Of a stretch of 64,000 nt of DNA, positions 8,036-16,975 are shown piece after piece. The stretch spans positions 29,584-93,583 of the forward strand of contig CAJOIV010000010.1 of the NCBI GenBank assembly GCA_905234665.1, in the 5' to 3' direction. The stretch comes from an uncultured Bacteroidales bacterium. Lineage in GTDB: Bacteria; Bacteroidota; Bacteroidia; Bacteroidales; P3. Under the pieces are notes generated by a model. That model had not been told where the DNA came from and searched no databases. It worked only from the letters and a program-made list of their open reading frames with translations. Position numbers and translations under genes: made by a program. Each line of letters begins with the position of its first letter. The first letter of the stretch is position 1.

Positions 8036-10048
8036 ATGAAGAAAAAGATTTATATCAGCCTTCTCGCCTCTATCATCATTCTCTCTGCGGCAAGTTGCAA
8101 AAAAGAAACCGGAGAGATTGTCACCATGACTTTCGATGCCCATCTGGAGGGAGTGGGGCACAAAAACGCTGTGGACACCAAAGATGCCGCTGCCCCCAAG
8201 GTATACCTCAACGGACAAAAGCCCTATTGGGAGAATGGCGATGCCATCCGTGTCAACGATGGCAACGGCACTGTGAGCGCCGCCATGGTGGGGAATGGAA
8301 ACTATGGACGATTTGAGGTCTCTTTCTCTGAGCACCCCGATGGACCCTACTATGCCGTCTATCCTGCAGACATGGCTTCTGACTACAACCTGTACAACGA
8401 ACAAAAGGTCAAACTGCCCCGCGTTCAGACCTACTCTGTCGATGAAAACGGCAACCAGAAGATCAACGCCCCCATGTTCGCCTACAACCCCCAACGTACC
8501 GTTTTGGAGTTCCACAACCTCTGCGGCCTGATGAAAATCACCGTCACCAACGACAAGGCCTGGGACATGATTCTCGATTCCATACAGGTCGAGGCTACCA
8601 CCAAAAAACTGAATGGAGAGATGTCTATTGCGGATGTCGCCACCGTGACACCCAAACTGACAGCACCGACCGAGGCAGTGGATTCCTTCGACGTCGCCGC
8701 CCGCCAGCACAACACCGTCAGTCTCAGTGGCATCAACAAGTACCTGCGCAGTTCATCCCTCGCAGCACAAAACGATGGCAACCCCAATGCCCCCACCAGT
8801 GCCACCTACTACATCTACCTGCCCACCATCGCTTCGGATGCAGTAGACGGTAACAAATTCTACATCCGCGTTTTCTCTCGCCCCGCATGGAAAACTGGCA
8901 CAAGCACCTACACCGCTGACTCCGAAGTGCATATCTCCTACGAGATGCGGCAGACTGCCAGCACCAACGCCTATGTCAACCGCAACAAAATCATCCCCAT
9001 CAGCCTCAGCCTCAGCAGCTGCAAACCCACTTTTACCAGCCTCAAGCCTTTCACCGTCAGCAGCAGTCAATCCAAGGTCAGTATCTCACGCGGCAATGCA
9101 CAGTATTTCATCAAAACCTACAACTATTCCCAATCCGCAGTAAATGCTGGCACAACCTCGACAGGCTATTGGCGTTTCTCGCCCCGCCAATGGGATTTCC
9201 TGCATGTGAGTGCTCTTCATCCCGCCTCCTCCCCCACTTATGGAGACCAGTATCTCTCCAGAGTAAGCAATTGGATTGAACACTTCACTTGGGACTCCGG
9301 CAAACAGCCCGTCCGCCATTACGATGGAGGTATAAGTGGCAGTTGGGTCAATTCGCAGTTCACAACTTGGAATGGAGATTGGGGTGTCAACTTCACCAAT
9401 GTGACCAGTAACAGCACATGGCGTTCCCTTACTGAAAGTGAGTTGGATTACCTGCTAAAGACCCGAGAGACCGTAAACAGCAGCTATCAGTGCAACTTTG
9501 CGTGGGTAGAACTCACTGATGCAGTCTCTCCCTCCGGAGGCAACCACGGCAGTGCACTCTTCGGCATCGTCATCCTGCCTGACGGATTCATACCCAACAA
9601 TGGGAACGACGGGACCACACGAGTTACCATTCTTCGCATGACTGATGCTTTCAAATTTTATACATATGCTTCTCATACTGCGACTGAATATCCAGGCCAA
9701 GGAGACAATGCTGTACGATACCGCGACGATAATGTGATGACCGTGGCTCAATTCGAATACTATGAGGCCCGCGGTTGCGTCTTCATCCCTTGCATTGGGG
9801 TTATACATGGATTAGGCGGCGGTAACGACATGTGGACGGAAGCGCACCCCGAAGGTTCTGTGTGGACATCAACAAAGCATGGATCAGGCAACGATGCGTA
9901 CGTCCTGATGATTTCAGCCGAAACCCCCAATGATGCTGCGGACTGCCGAACTACAGCTGACGGAGAATGCTACCGCAAGTTCAACGTGCGCCTTGTGCGC
10001 CCATATATTGCTGGCGGCAACGACTACAAGTACGACCCCTTCCAATAA
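8036..10048 (+). CDS. Fimbrillin-family lipoprotein
   Basis: 670 residues. A lipoprotein signal (LLASIIILSAASC) is followed by a fimbrillin A/Mfa-like N-domain: EIVTMTFDAHLEG, PYWENGDAIRVNDG, PYYAVYPADMAS, LEFHNLCGLMKI. The C-terminal half (from about residue 335, FTVSSSQSKVSISRGNAQYF and GYWRFSPRQWDFL) resembles the repeated beta-rich domain seen in Bacteroidetes and Fibrobacter surface proteins. Probably exported, lipidated and cell-surface exposed, either as a pilus tip or accessory subunit or as a stand-alone adhesin. A strong hairpin terminator follows. Confidence 0.8.
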   Translation: MKKKIYISLLASIIILSAASCKKETGEIVTMTFDAHLEGVGHKNAVDTKDAAAPKVYLNGQKPYWENGDAIRVNDGNGTVSAAMVGNGNYGRFEVSFSEHPDGPYYAVYPADMASDYNLYNEQKVKLPRVQTYSVDENGNQKINAPMFAYNPQRTVLEFHNLCGLMKITVTNDKAWDMILDSIQVEATTKKLNGEMSIADVATVTPKLTAPTEAVDSFDVAARQHNTVSLSGINKYLRSSSLAAQNDGNPNAPTSATYYIYLPTIASDAVDGNKFYIRVFSRPAWKTGTSTYTADSEVHISYEMRQTASTNAYVNRNKIIPISLSLSSCKPTFTSLKPFTVSSSQSKVSISRGNAQYFIKTYNYSQSAVNAGTTSTGYWRFSPRQWDFLHVSALHPASSPTYGDQYLSRVSNWIEHFTWDSGKQPVRHYDGGISGSWVNSQFTTWNGDWGVNFTNVTSNSTWRSLTESELDYLLKTRETVNSSYQCNFAWVELTDAVSPSGGNHGSALFGIVILPDGFIPNNGNDGTTRVTILRMTDAFKFYTYASHTATEYPGQGDNAVRYRDDNVMTVAQFEYYEARGCVFIPCIGVIHGLGGGNDMWTEAHPEGSVWTSTKHGSGNDAYVLMISAETPNDAADCRTTADGECYRKFNVRLVRPYIAGGNDYKYDPFQ

Positions 10049-10092
10049 GAAACCATCGGTCAAAAGAAAGTTTATCAATCATTTTCACACCG

Positions 10093-10130
10093 GCGGGAGC
10101 GCAGAATTGCGCTCCCGCTTTGTTTTTGTT
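10093..10130 (+). terminator. Intrinsic terminator after fimbrillin-like gene
   Basis: Perfect stem GCGGGAGCGCA / TGCGCTCCCGC with a 4-nt loop, followed by a T-rich tail (TTTGTTTTTGTT), 45 nt past the stop codon. Confidence 0.85.
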
Positions 10131-10189
10131 CACTCTGATAACCCCTGCGGCATCAGCCGCCGGCAGCCCTCCAGGCGGGGGGAATGTAT

Positions 10190-10226
10190 TTTTTTCTTCC
10201 CATGTGAAGAAAAAAGTGTATCTTTG
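10190..10226 (+). promoter_or_regulatory. Palindrome-plus-promoter cassette, copy 1
   Basis: TTTTTTCTTC-CCATGT-GAAGAAAAAA (perfect 10-bp arms) is followed by GTG and the -7 box TATCTTTG (10219-10226). The whole 37-nt block recurs unchanged at 11892-11928, upstream of kbl. Here it would transcribe the four 33-bp repeats and the AAA ATPase gene. Confidence 0.7.
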
Positions 10227-10315
10227 CAGGCAAATAACAATAAGGACAATTGGGGTTTGCCGAATGGCGTAAGGTATTGAATAATTGAAGATATGCGTAC
10301 AATGGAGAAATGGGT

Positions 10316-10440
10316 ATTCCTCTCGGTTTTGTCAGAAAAGGCCGCTTTATTCCTCTCGGTTTTGTCAAAAATGGACCAATTATTCCTCTCGGTTTTGTCA
10401 AAAAAGGACCAATTATTCCTCTCGGTTTTGTCAAAAAAGC
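10316..10440. repeat. Four tandem 33-bp repeats
   Basis: ATTCCTCTCGGTTTTGTCA starts at 10316, 10349, 10382 and 10415, an exact 33-nt period. Copies 2-4 are nearly identical; copy 1 differs in its 3' half. On the minus strand the unit reads as an open 11-residue peptide repeat (FDKTERNNWSF). The array lies in the leader of the ATPase gene at 10479. Confidence 0.9.
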
Positions 10441-10478
10441 TATTTCTAACACTCGGATAACAATATAAGCACCCAAGA

Positions 10479-11852
10479 ATGTATATAGAAAGACATATCG
10501 ACGCATTGCTATTGGAATGGAAAAACAGTAGTCGGCTCAAACCCTTGTTGCTTAGAGGAGCACGTCAAGTGGGGAAATCGTGGGCGGTAAAGCATCTGGG
10601 TGAGAAGTTCGATTACTTTGTCGAGGTGAACTTTGAGAAGCGTCCAGAGTTGCTGGAGGTTTTCCAGAGGACACATGATGCTCATGAATTGGTGAATGTC
10701 TTAAGCCTATTCTATAACACTCCCATCGAACCGGGAAAGACCCTGCTGTTTCTCGATGAGATACAGAACTCGCCCGAGGCTATTAGAAGCCTTTGGTCAT
10801 TCAAAGAAGACATTCCGGAACTCCACGTTATAGCCGCGGGTTCCCTATTGGAATTCGCTCTCAGGGATTTGCCGACGTTTGGTGTGGGCAGGATACGATC
10901 GCTGTTTGTCTATCCCTTTTCGTTCGACGAGTTTCTGGCGGCAGAAGGGAAATCGGCATGGGTGAAGGCCAAGAGTGAGTCGAGTGCAGACAAACCGTTA
11001 ATATCAGCATTGTACAATGCCCTCGTGCAGCAATTCCGCACCTTTTTGATGGTGGGAGGCATGCCCGCCAGTGTTGCTGCATGGGTATCGACCCACGACT
11101 ATCTCCAGTGCCAGACAGAGCTTGACGATATTCAATTGACATACTATGACGACTTCGCGAAGTATGCCAAGAAGATAGACCCAACGCTGCTCCGCAATAC
11201 ACTACAGAGTGTCATCCTGCAGACAGGGAACAAGTTTACCTACAGTAGAGTGGATGGTGGATACCGTGCCGAGGAGGTGAAGAAGGCTTTGGGACTGCTG
11301 AGCGATGCGGGCATCATTAAACGGGTCAGCCATACAGCGGCCAACGGGCTACCGTTGGGAGCAGAGGTCAATGACAGGTACCGTAAGTATATCTATCTCG
11401 ACAGCGGTCTGTTACTGCGTATTCTCGACATGGATCTGGGCGGTGCCCGCCAGTTGACGGAATTAATCATCGCCGGTACAGCAGAAGACCTGGTGAACAA
11501 AGGAGGCCTGACAGAAATGGTGTTGGGATGGGAATTAATCAAATACAACAATCCCCGTTCACAGCATGACCTGTACTATTGGGAGAATGTCGCCGAAGGG
11601 ACCCGTTCGGAAGTGGACTACATCATAGCCAAAGATCTAAAGGTCCTGCCCATAGAATGCAAGGCTGGCGTCAGTGGCAAAATGAAGAGTCTCCATCTGT
11701 TTATGAGTCAAAAACAGCTGACCTTTGCTGTCAGATGTTCACTGGAGAATTTCTCCATGATAGAAAATCGGGATAAACAGAATGGCGACGTCGTGCGTCG
11801 TATCAGCGTATTGCCCTTGTTCGCAGTCTCCAATCTCTACCGAGAGTCCTAA
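10479..11852 (+). CDS. AAA-family ATPase with DUF4143 domain
   Basis: 457 residues. The N-terminal AAA_14 domain has Walker A RGARQVGKSW (about residues 26-35) and Walker B TLLFLDEIQNSPE (about 88-100). The C-terminal DUF4143 part carries a PD-(D/E)xK-like signature (SEVDYII then LPIECKAG). Relatives are widespread in Bacteroidetes and archaea in variable copy number; their biology is poorly known, with proposals including mobile-element or defence functions. The leader is about 250 nt and contains four 33-bp repeats, so regulation at that array is plausible. Not an obvious operon member. Confidence 0.85.
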   Translation: MYIERHIDALLLEWKNSSRLKPLLLRGARQVGKSWAVKHLGEKFDYFVEVNFEKRPELLEVFQRTHDAHELVNVLSLFYNTPIEPGKTLLFLDEIQNSPEAIRSLWSFKEDIPELHVIAAGSLLEFALRDLPTFGVGRIRSLFVYPFSFDEFLAAEGKSAWVKAKSESSADKPLISALYNALVQQFRTFLMVGGMPASVAAWVSTHDYLQCQTELDDIQLTYYDDFAKYAKKIDPTLLRNTLQSVILQTGNKFTYSRVDGGYRAEEVKKALGLLSDAGIIKRVSHTAANGLPLGAEVNDRYRKYIYLDSGLLLRILDMDLGGARQLTELIIAGTAEDLVNKGGLTEMVLGWELIKYNNPRSQHDLYYWENVAEGTRSEVDYIIAKDLKVLPIECKAGVSGKMKSLHLFMSQKQLTFAVRCSLENFSMIENRDKQNGDVVRRISVLPLFAVSNLYRES

Positions 11853-11891
11853 TACATAAAGGAATAGTGTGTTCCATGCAAGAAAAGCACT

Positions 11892-11928
11892 TTTTTTCTT
11901 CCCATGTGAAGAAAAAAGTGTATCTTTG
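11892..11928 (+). promoter_or_regulatory. Palindrome-plus-promoter cassette, copy 2 (kbl promoter)
   Basis: Same 37-nt block as at 10190: a perfect TTTTTTCTTC/GAAGAAAAAA palindrome, then the -7 box TATCTTTG (11921-11928). The ATG of kbl is 46 nt downstream. The palindrome could be a terminator for the ATPase gene, an operator, or both. Confidence 0.75.
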
Positions 11929-11973
11929 TACCCACGGAACAATATATATCAATAAACATAAACAGTTGTCATT

Positions 11974-13168
11974 ATGTACACTAAATTCCAACAACACCTC
12001 CAGAAAGAGCTGGCCGACATCGAGGCCGCCGGTCTTTACAAGCATGAACGCATCATCGAGAGCCCCCAGGGCGCCGAAATCATGGTGAAGGGCAAGAAGT
12101 GCCTCAACTTCTGCGCCAACAACTACCTCGGCCTGGCCGACAATCCCGAGCTCATCGCGGCTGCCAAGAAGGGCATGGACGCCCGCGGCTACGGCATGGC
12201 CAGTGTCCGTTTCATCTGTGGCTGCCAGGACCTCCACAAGCAGCTGGAGAAGAAAATCGCCGAGTTCTTCGGCACTGAGGACACCATCCTCTACGCCGCC
12301 TGCTTCCGCCGCCTGCTTCGACGCCAACGGCGGTGTCTTCGAGCCCCTGTTGACTGAAGAGGACGCCATCATCAGCGACGCCCTCAACCACGCCTCCATC
12401 ATCGACGGCGTGCGCCTCTGCAAGGCCCAGCGCTACCGCTATGCCAACGCCGACATGGCCGACCTTGAGGAACAGCTGAAGGCCGCCCAGAAGAACCGCT
12501 TCCGCATCATCGTCACCGACGGCGTCTTCTCGATGGACGGCAACGTCTGCCCGCTCGACAAGATCTACGAGCTAGCCAACAAGTACGATGCCATGGTGAT
12601 GGTCGACGAGAGCCACTCGGCCGGCGTGGTCGGCAAGACGGGCCGCGGCGTCACCGAGCGCTACAACCTGCGCGGCAAGATCGAGATCCTGACCGGCACC
12701 CTCGGCAAGGCCTTCGGCGGCGCCATGGGTGGATTCACCACCGGCAAGAAGGAAATCATCGACATGCTGCGTCAGCGCAGCCGTCCCTACCTCTTCAGCA
12801 ACAGCATGGCCCCCGGCCTCGTGGCCGCCGGTATCCGCATGTTCGAGATGATGAGCGAGACCAACACCCTGCAGGACAAGCTGCACGAGAACACCGACTA
12901 CTTCCTGCGCCGCATGAAGGAGGAAGGCTTCGACTGCAAGCCCTCGGAGAGCGCCATCTGCGCCGTGATGATCTACGACGCCGCCAAGAGCCAGCAGTAT
13001 GCCGCCAAGATGCAGGAAGAAGGCATCTTCGTCACCGGCTTCTACTATCCCGTGGTGCCGAAGGGCCAGGCCCGTATCCGCGTGCAGATCAGCGCCGCCC
13101 ACGAGCACGAGCACCTCGACAAGTGCATCGAGGCCTTCAAGAAAGTCCGCAAGGAGATCGAAGGCTAA
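11974..13168 (+). pseudogene. kbl: 2-amino-3-ketobutyrate CoA ligase, frameshifted
   Basis: PLP enzyme that cleaves 2-amino-3-ketobutyrate with CoA to glycine and acetyl-CoA, the second step of threonine breakdown after tdh (51876). The N-terminal part (LNFCANNYLGLADNPELIA) and C-terminal part are in different frames. The cause is visible: CGCCGCCTGCTTC is present twice in tandem (12294-12306, 12307-12319). Removing one copy restores AACFDANGGVFEPLLTEEDA and a normal protein of 393 residues. The PLP-lysine motif TGTLGKAFGGAMGG is intact. The duplication may be a true mutation, a reversible switch or an assembly artefact. Confidence 0.93.
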
Positions 13169-13170
13169 TT

Positions 13171-13257
13171 GTCAATGTGAGAATGTGACAATGTGTTAAT
13201 GTTTGAGTGGCTTCGTCCTACTTACACATTTTCACATTTACACATTCACACATTTAC
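13171..13257. repeat. Family C composite repeat between kbl and OmpA gene
   Basis: A left array of AATGTGagAATGTGacAATGTG-type words, an 11- to 14-nt unique centre (GGCTTCGTCC), and a right array of ACACATTTtCACATTTACACATT-type words. The arms are roughly complementary, so a long imperfect hairpin can form. Similar arrays occur at 15577-15690 and 18450-18490. Confidence 0.75.
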
Positions 13258-13296
13258 CCTAACTGGAGACGAGGAGAGACCCTCACTCCAGTTCCA

Positions 13297-14874
13297 ATGA
13301 AAAACATCAAGACCATACTCATGCTTGCCTTCTGCCTCGGGCTGATGCCGGGGGCACGGGCGCAGTATTCCGTCGACAACAAGAAGGCCGTCAAGGAATT
13401 CGAGAAAGGGCAGCCGCTACTGGCCACCGACGCCCCGAAGGCCTTTGTCCATTTCCGCAAGGCTTTGAAAGAGGAACCGGCCTTCGCCGAGGTGCGCCTC
13501 ACGATGGCGGCGTGGTACATGGAACACGATAGTCTGGTGCAGGCCCAGAGGGAGTATGAGGCATTCCTGAAGCACGACAAAGGCCGTCACAAGCGGTGGG
13601 AGGCCACCGCCCGCCACGACCTCGAATGCATCGCCTTCCGCCGCCAGGCCAAGGCCAACCCCGTGCCTTTCAAGCCGGAGAACATGGGCCCGACTGTCAA
13701 CTCGCCCGACGATGACGAATACTGTCCGACCCTCTCGGCCGACGGACGGCTGCTGCTCTTCACGCGTCTCAGCCACGACCGCAAGAGTGAGGACTTCTGG
13801 TATTGCCGTCTTCAGGAGGACGGCACCTGGGGCAAGGCCATGCGCATGCCCGCCCCTGTCAATACCGACAAGGAAGAGGGTTCCGGCTGCCTGTCGCAGG
13901 ACGGGCGGATGCTCTACTTCACCGCCTGTGGCCGCGCCGACGGCGCGGGCCGCTGCGACCTCTATGTCTCCTACCGCAAAGGGAATGGCTGGAGCCGTCC
14001 CCAGAACCTCGGCCCCGCCATCAATACCGGCAGTCGCGAGATGCACCCCTGCCTCTCCATCGACGGACAGACACTCTATTTCGCCAGTGACCGCAAGGGC
14101 GGTCAGGGCGGCCTCGATATCTGGCAAAGCACCCTCGTCGAGGGCGTATGGAGCACCCCGGTGAATCTGGGTCCCGACATCAACACTCCGGGTGAAGAGA
14201 AATATCCCTTCATCTCGTTCGACAACCGGAAACTCTTCTTCTCCAGCGACGGCCATATCGGCATGGGCGACAGGGACCTTTACGTGGCCGAGCGTATCGA
14301 CGATTCCACCTGGGGCAAGCCCCGCAATTTGGGCTACCCCATCAACACCCTTGGCGACGAGAGTTCGTTGAGGGTGAGCCCCGACGGTCGCACGGCCTAC
14401 ATCTCGTCGGGCGTGTTCGGCAAGGGAGGGGACATTGACCTCTACGCCTTCGAGCTTCCCGAAAGCCTGCGTCCCCAGCCGGTAGAGTATAAGGAGGAAA
14501 TCACCGAGGTGGCCCCCACCCTCGAGGTGGGCGAGATTATCACCCTGCGCAATGTCTTCTTCCGCACCGGCAAGTACGACCTGATAGACATATCCATCGT
14601 CGAGCTCGACAAGGTGGTGGAGATGATGAAAGGGCATCCCTCCATGCGCATCGAGCTGGGCGGGCATACCGACAATGTGGGCTCGGACCAGCTGAACCAG
14701 CGCCTCTCGGAGCAGCGCGCCAAGACAGTGTACGACTACCTCGTGGCCCACGGCGTGGAGGCCGCGCGCCTCAGCTACAAGGGCTACGGCTCGTCGCAGC
14801 CCGTGGCCGACAACAAGACACCCGAAGGCCGCCGCCAGAACCGCCGCACGGTCTTTACCATCGTCGAGAAGTAA
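13297..14874 (+). CDS. OmpA-family protein with PD40 propeller
   Basis: 525 residues. A signal peptide (LMLAFCLGLMPGARAQ) is followed by a TPR-like helical part (about 20-120), a WD40-like/PD40 beta-propeller (about 130-385; repeated SxDGRxLxF and GGxDIW motifs such as ASDRKGGQGGLDIW), and a C-terminal OmpA peptidoglycan-binding domain (MRIELGGHTDNVGSDQLNQ, LSEQRAKTVYDYLV). This is the usual Bacteroidetes layout for an outer-membrane-linked, peptidoglycan-anchored protein; relatives include gliding/T9SS accessory proteins, but no specific assignment is made. The start at 13297 gives the signal peptide; the upstream in-frame stretch is repeat sequence. Confidence 0.85.
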   Translation: MKNIKTILMLAFCLGLMPGARAQYSVDNKKAVKEFEKGQPLLATDAPKAFVHFRKALKEEPAFAEVRLTMAAWYMEHDSLVQAQREYEAFLKHDKGRHKRWEATARHDLECIAFRRQAKANPVPFKPENMGPTVNSPDDDEYCPTLSADGRLLLFTRLSHDRKSEDFWYCRLQEDGTWGKAMRMPAPVNTDKEEGSGCLSQDGRMLYFTACGRADGAGRCDLYVSYRKGNGWSRPQNLGPAINTGSREMHPCLSIDGQTLYFASDRKGGQGGLDIWQSTLVEGVWSTPVNLGPDINTPGEEKYPFISFDNRKLFFSSDGHIGMGDRDLYVAERIDDSTWGKPRNLGYPINTLGDESSLRVSPDGRTAYISSGVFGKGGDIDLYAFELPESLRPQPVEYKEEITEVAPTLEVGEIITLRNVFFRTGKYDLIDISIVELDKVVEMMKGHPSMRIELGGHTDNVGSDQLNQRLSEQRAKTVYDYLVAHGVEAARLSYKGYGSSQPVADNKTPEGRRQNRRTVFTIVEK

Positions 14875-14899
14875 GAACTAAGAATTAAGAACTAAGAAG
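14875..14899. repeat. Family B word repeat
   Basis: AAGAACTAAGAATTAAGAAC plus TAAGAAGT runs from the stop codon of the OmpA gene to the ATG of the sirtuin gene. Related words abut the starts of the genes at 40635 and 42429. Confidence 0.75.
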
Positions 14900-14900
14900 T

Positions 14901-15602
14901 ATGAAAAAGAAAGTCATCGTCCTCACCGGGGCAGGCATCAGCGCCGAGAGCGGCATCAGCACGTTCCGCGACAGCGACGGCCTGTGGGAACAGTACCGCG
15001 TCGAGGATGTGGCCACCCCCGAGGGCTATGAGAAAGACCCCGCCCTGGTGCTGGACTTCTACAACCAGCGCCGCCGCCAGCTGCAGGAGGTCGAACCCAA
15101 CGAAGGCCATCGCCAGCTGGTGCGACTCGAGAAGGACTTCGACGTGCACATCATCACCCAGAACGTCGACAACCTGCACGAGCGCGCGGGTTCCTCGCAG
15201 GTGCTGCACCTGCACGGTGAGCTGACCAAGGCCCGCAGCGAGCGCAACCCCAATCTCATCACCGACATCGGATACAACGACATACACCTCGGCGACAAGG
15301 CCGACGACGGCACCCAGCTGCGCCCCCATATCGTCTGGTTCGGCGAGGCGGTGCCCAACATCGAGCCCGCCGCCGAGCTCTGCGAGCAGGCCGACTTTTT
15401 CGTCGTGGTGGGCACCTCGATGAATGTCTACCCCGCCGCCGGCCTCATCCACTACGTGCCGCGCAGCACCCCCTGCTTCCTCGTCGACCCCAAGGCCGTC
15501 CCCGTCTCACGTCCCGTCACCATCTTCCAGGAGAAGGCCGGCACAGGCGTCAAGAAGGTCGTGGACCAAATATTATTAATGTGTGAATGTGTGAATGCTT
15601 GA
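14901..15602 (+). CDS. cobB: NAD-dependent protein deacylase (sirtuin)
   Basis: 233-residue class III sirtuin. NAD-binding motifs GAGISAESGISTFRDSDGLW, TQNVDNLHERAG with the catalytic His in LHLHGEL, then GTSMNVYPAA. The FYNQRRR segment carries the YxxR pair that marks SIRT5-like desuccinylases/demalonylases, so acidic acyl groups are the likely substrates. The usual four zinc cysteines are absent, as in several bacterial relatives. Odd: the last seven residues (MCECVNA) and the stop codon are supplied by a family C repeat, so the natural C-terminus was probably altered. Confidence 0.9.
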   Translation: MKKKVIVLTGAGISAESGISTFRDSDGLWEQYRVEDVATPEGYEKDPALVLDFYNQRRRQLQEVEPNEGHRQLVRLEKDFDVHIITQNVDNLHERAGSSQVLHLHGELTKARSERNPNLITDIGYNDIHLGDKADDGTQLRPHIVWFGEAVPNIEPAAELCEQADFFVVVGTSMNVYPAAGLIHYVPRSTPCFLVDPKAVPVSRPVTIFQEKAGTGVKKVVDQILLMCECVNA

Positions 15603-15690
15603 ATGTTTGAGTTGCAACCACACCATTAACACATTTACACATTAACACATTAACACATTAACGCATTAACGCATTAACACATTTAACAAT
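15577..15690. repeat. Family C composite repeat after sirtuin gene
   Basis: The left array (TGTGTGAATGTGTGAATG) encodes the sirtuin C-terminus. A short unique centre follows, then a right array of repeated CATTAACA(or G)CATTAA words up to 8 nt before the next gene. The arms are inverted relative to each other. Confidence 0.8.
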
Positions 15691-15698
15691 CACACATT

Positions 15699-16418
15699 AT
15701 GAAGAAAGTCTTATTCCTTATGCTCCTTGTGGGCAGCGTGGCCCTGGCCAGCGCACAGAGCGCCGTGGGCGTCACCTATCAGGGCCAGACCTACAACGAT
15801 GGCGACACTATCACCGTTACCATTCCCTCAAACGCCGAGAGTTTTGATGGCATCGGCCTGAAAAACCAATCCAACTCGCGCCTTGAGGGGCTCGTCGTCA
15901 CCCTCACGCAACTCACTGCCGGAGGCATCGAGATTTATGCCACCTGCACGGGCGAGGCCTGCATCCCGGGACTCGTCAGCAACCCCATCGAAATCGCCAT
16001 CCGCGGCAGCTACAACAGCCTCATCTTCGACTTCTACAACAACTATCCCGACAACACCGCCGCCAGCGTCTATAGCATGAATGTCGCCAACGAGGATGTC
16101 AGCACCACCGTGGTGCTGAAGTTCCGCTTCGAGGGTGTCGGCATCGAGCAGGTCGGGACCTTCGCCAGCCTGCTCGCCTTCCCCAACCCCAGCGAGAACC
16201 ATGCAACCATCTATTACTCCACCGTGCGCCCCGCGGAGTTGGTGATCTACGATGTCCTGGGCAATCTGCGCCATTCCCAGCGCGTGGACGGCACCGGCAC
16301 GCTGAGCCTTGGGCTTGGTTGCGGCACCCCGACCCTTGAACTCGGCACCGGCATCTACTTCTATGGCCTGCTGGTGGATGAGACCTGCAGGGTCATGAAG
16401 AAACTGGTGATAAGGTAA
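15699..16418 (+). CDS. Secreted protein with type IX sorting domain
   Basis: 239 residues. A signal peptide (LFLMLLVGSVALASAQS) is followed by a beta-sandwich-like region of about 120 residues and a C-terminal domain typical of T9SS type A cargo: LLAFPNPSENHATIYY, ELVIYDVLGN, LGTGIYFYGLLVD, ending KKLVIR. It is therefore probably exported across the outer membrane by the type IX system and cleaved or anchored there. The function of the passenger is not recognisable. It ends 2 nt from the convergent alarmone hydrolase gene. Confidence 0.75.
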   Translation: MKKVLFLMLLVGSVALASAQSAVGVTYQGQTYNDGDTITVTIPSNAESFDGIGLKNQSNSRLEGLVVTLTQLTAGGIEIYATCTGEACIPGLVSNPIEIAIRGSYNSLIFDFYNNYPDNTAASVYSMNVANEDVSTTVVLKFRFEGVGIEQVGTFASLLAFPNPSENHATIYYSTVRPAELVIYDVLGNLRHSQRVDGTGTLSLGLGCGTPTLELGTGIYFYGLLVDETCRVMKKLVIR

Positions 16419-16420
16419 CC

Positions 16421-16975
16421 TTATTCAAACGTCTTATCTAAAAGGGAGACGAACTCCTCGTAGGGCGGCAGCCCTTTGAGGGGGTCAAGCGCTTGTGCCA
16501 ACGCGTGGTAGTACCAGGCGATGTCGGTCTTGCCGCCAGGGGCCTTGAACCGGCTCCAGAGCTTGTCGCCGAGGGCTTTGTGGTCGTAGTACATGGCCCG
16601 GAGGTTGGACAGTTTGTCGCCCATGGCGGCCATCTGTGCGTCGTAGGGTGCTGCCGCCAGGCGGTTGACGGCCTCCTGTTTGATGTCGCGCCAGGTGCGG
16701 TCGGGGCTTTTGGGCACATTGGTCTCGTAGGCCACGAGGGTGGCCACGCGGCCGCCGAACTCGCGCCTGATTTCGTCGATGGTCACAGGGCTGTCCTCCA
16801 CAGTGTCGTGGAGGGCGGCGGTGGCCAGAATCTCCTGGTCGGTGGTCATGGTGGCCACGATGGCCACGGCTTCCATGGGATGGACTATGTAGGGGAGGTT
16901 CTTCCCTTTGCGCTCCTGCCCCTGGTGGGCCTGGGCGGCGAAGATGATGGCTTTGTCGAGGATGGAGGTGTCCAT
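16421..16975 (-). CDS. HD-domain alarmone hydrolase (SpoT-like, small)
   Basis: 184-residue stand-alone HD hydrolase of the RelA/SpoT hydrolase type, expected to remove the 3'-pyrophosphate of (p)ppGpp or a related nucleotide. The catalytic residues look intact: YIVHPMEAV (His), ALHDTVEDS (HD plus ED) and GDKLSNLRAMYYD. No synthetase or regulatory domain is present. Its ATG overlaps the stop codon of the synthetase gene by 1 nt (TAATG), so the two are translationally coupled as a make-and-break pair. Alternative: antitoxin of a toxic alarmone synthetase. Confidence 0.85.
   Translation of the reverse strand: MDTSILDKAIIFAAQAHQGQERKGKNLPYIVHPMEAVAIVATMTTDQEILATAALHDTVEDSPVTIDEIRREFGGRVATLVAYETNVPKSPDRTWRDIKQEAVNRLAAAPYDAQMAAMGDKLSNLRAMYYDHKALGDKLWSRFKAPGGKTDIAWYYHALAQALDPLKGLPPYEEFVSLLDKTFE

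Noticed and set aside
10316..10440. CRISPR array
   Set aside because: The 33-bp units are contiguous with no variable spacers, and no cas genes are in the window.
12203..12330. Programmed ribosomal frameshift in kbl
   Set aside because: The frame break is fully explained by an exact 13-bp tandem duplication; no slippery heptamer or need for one.
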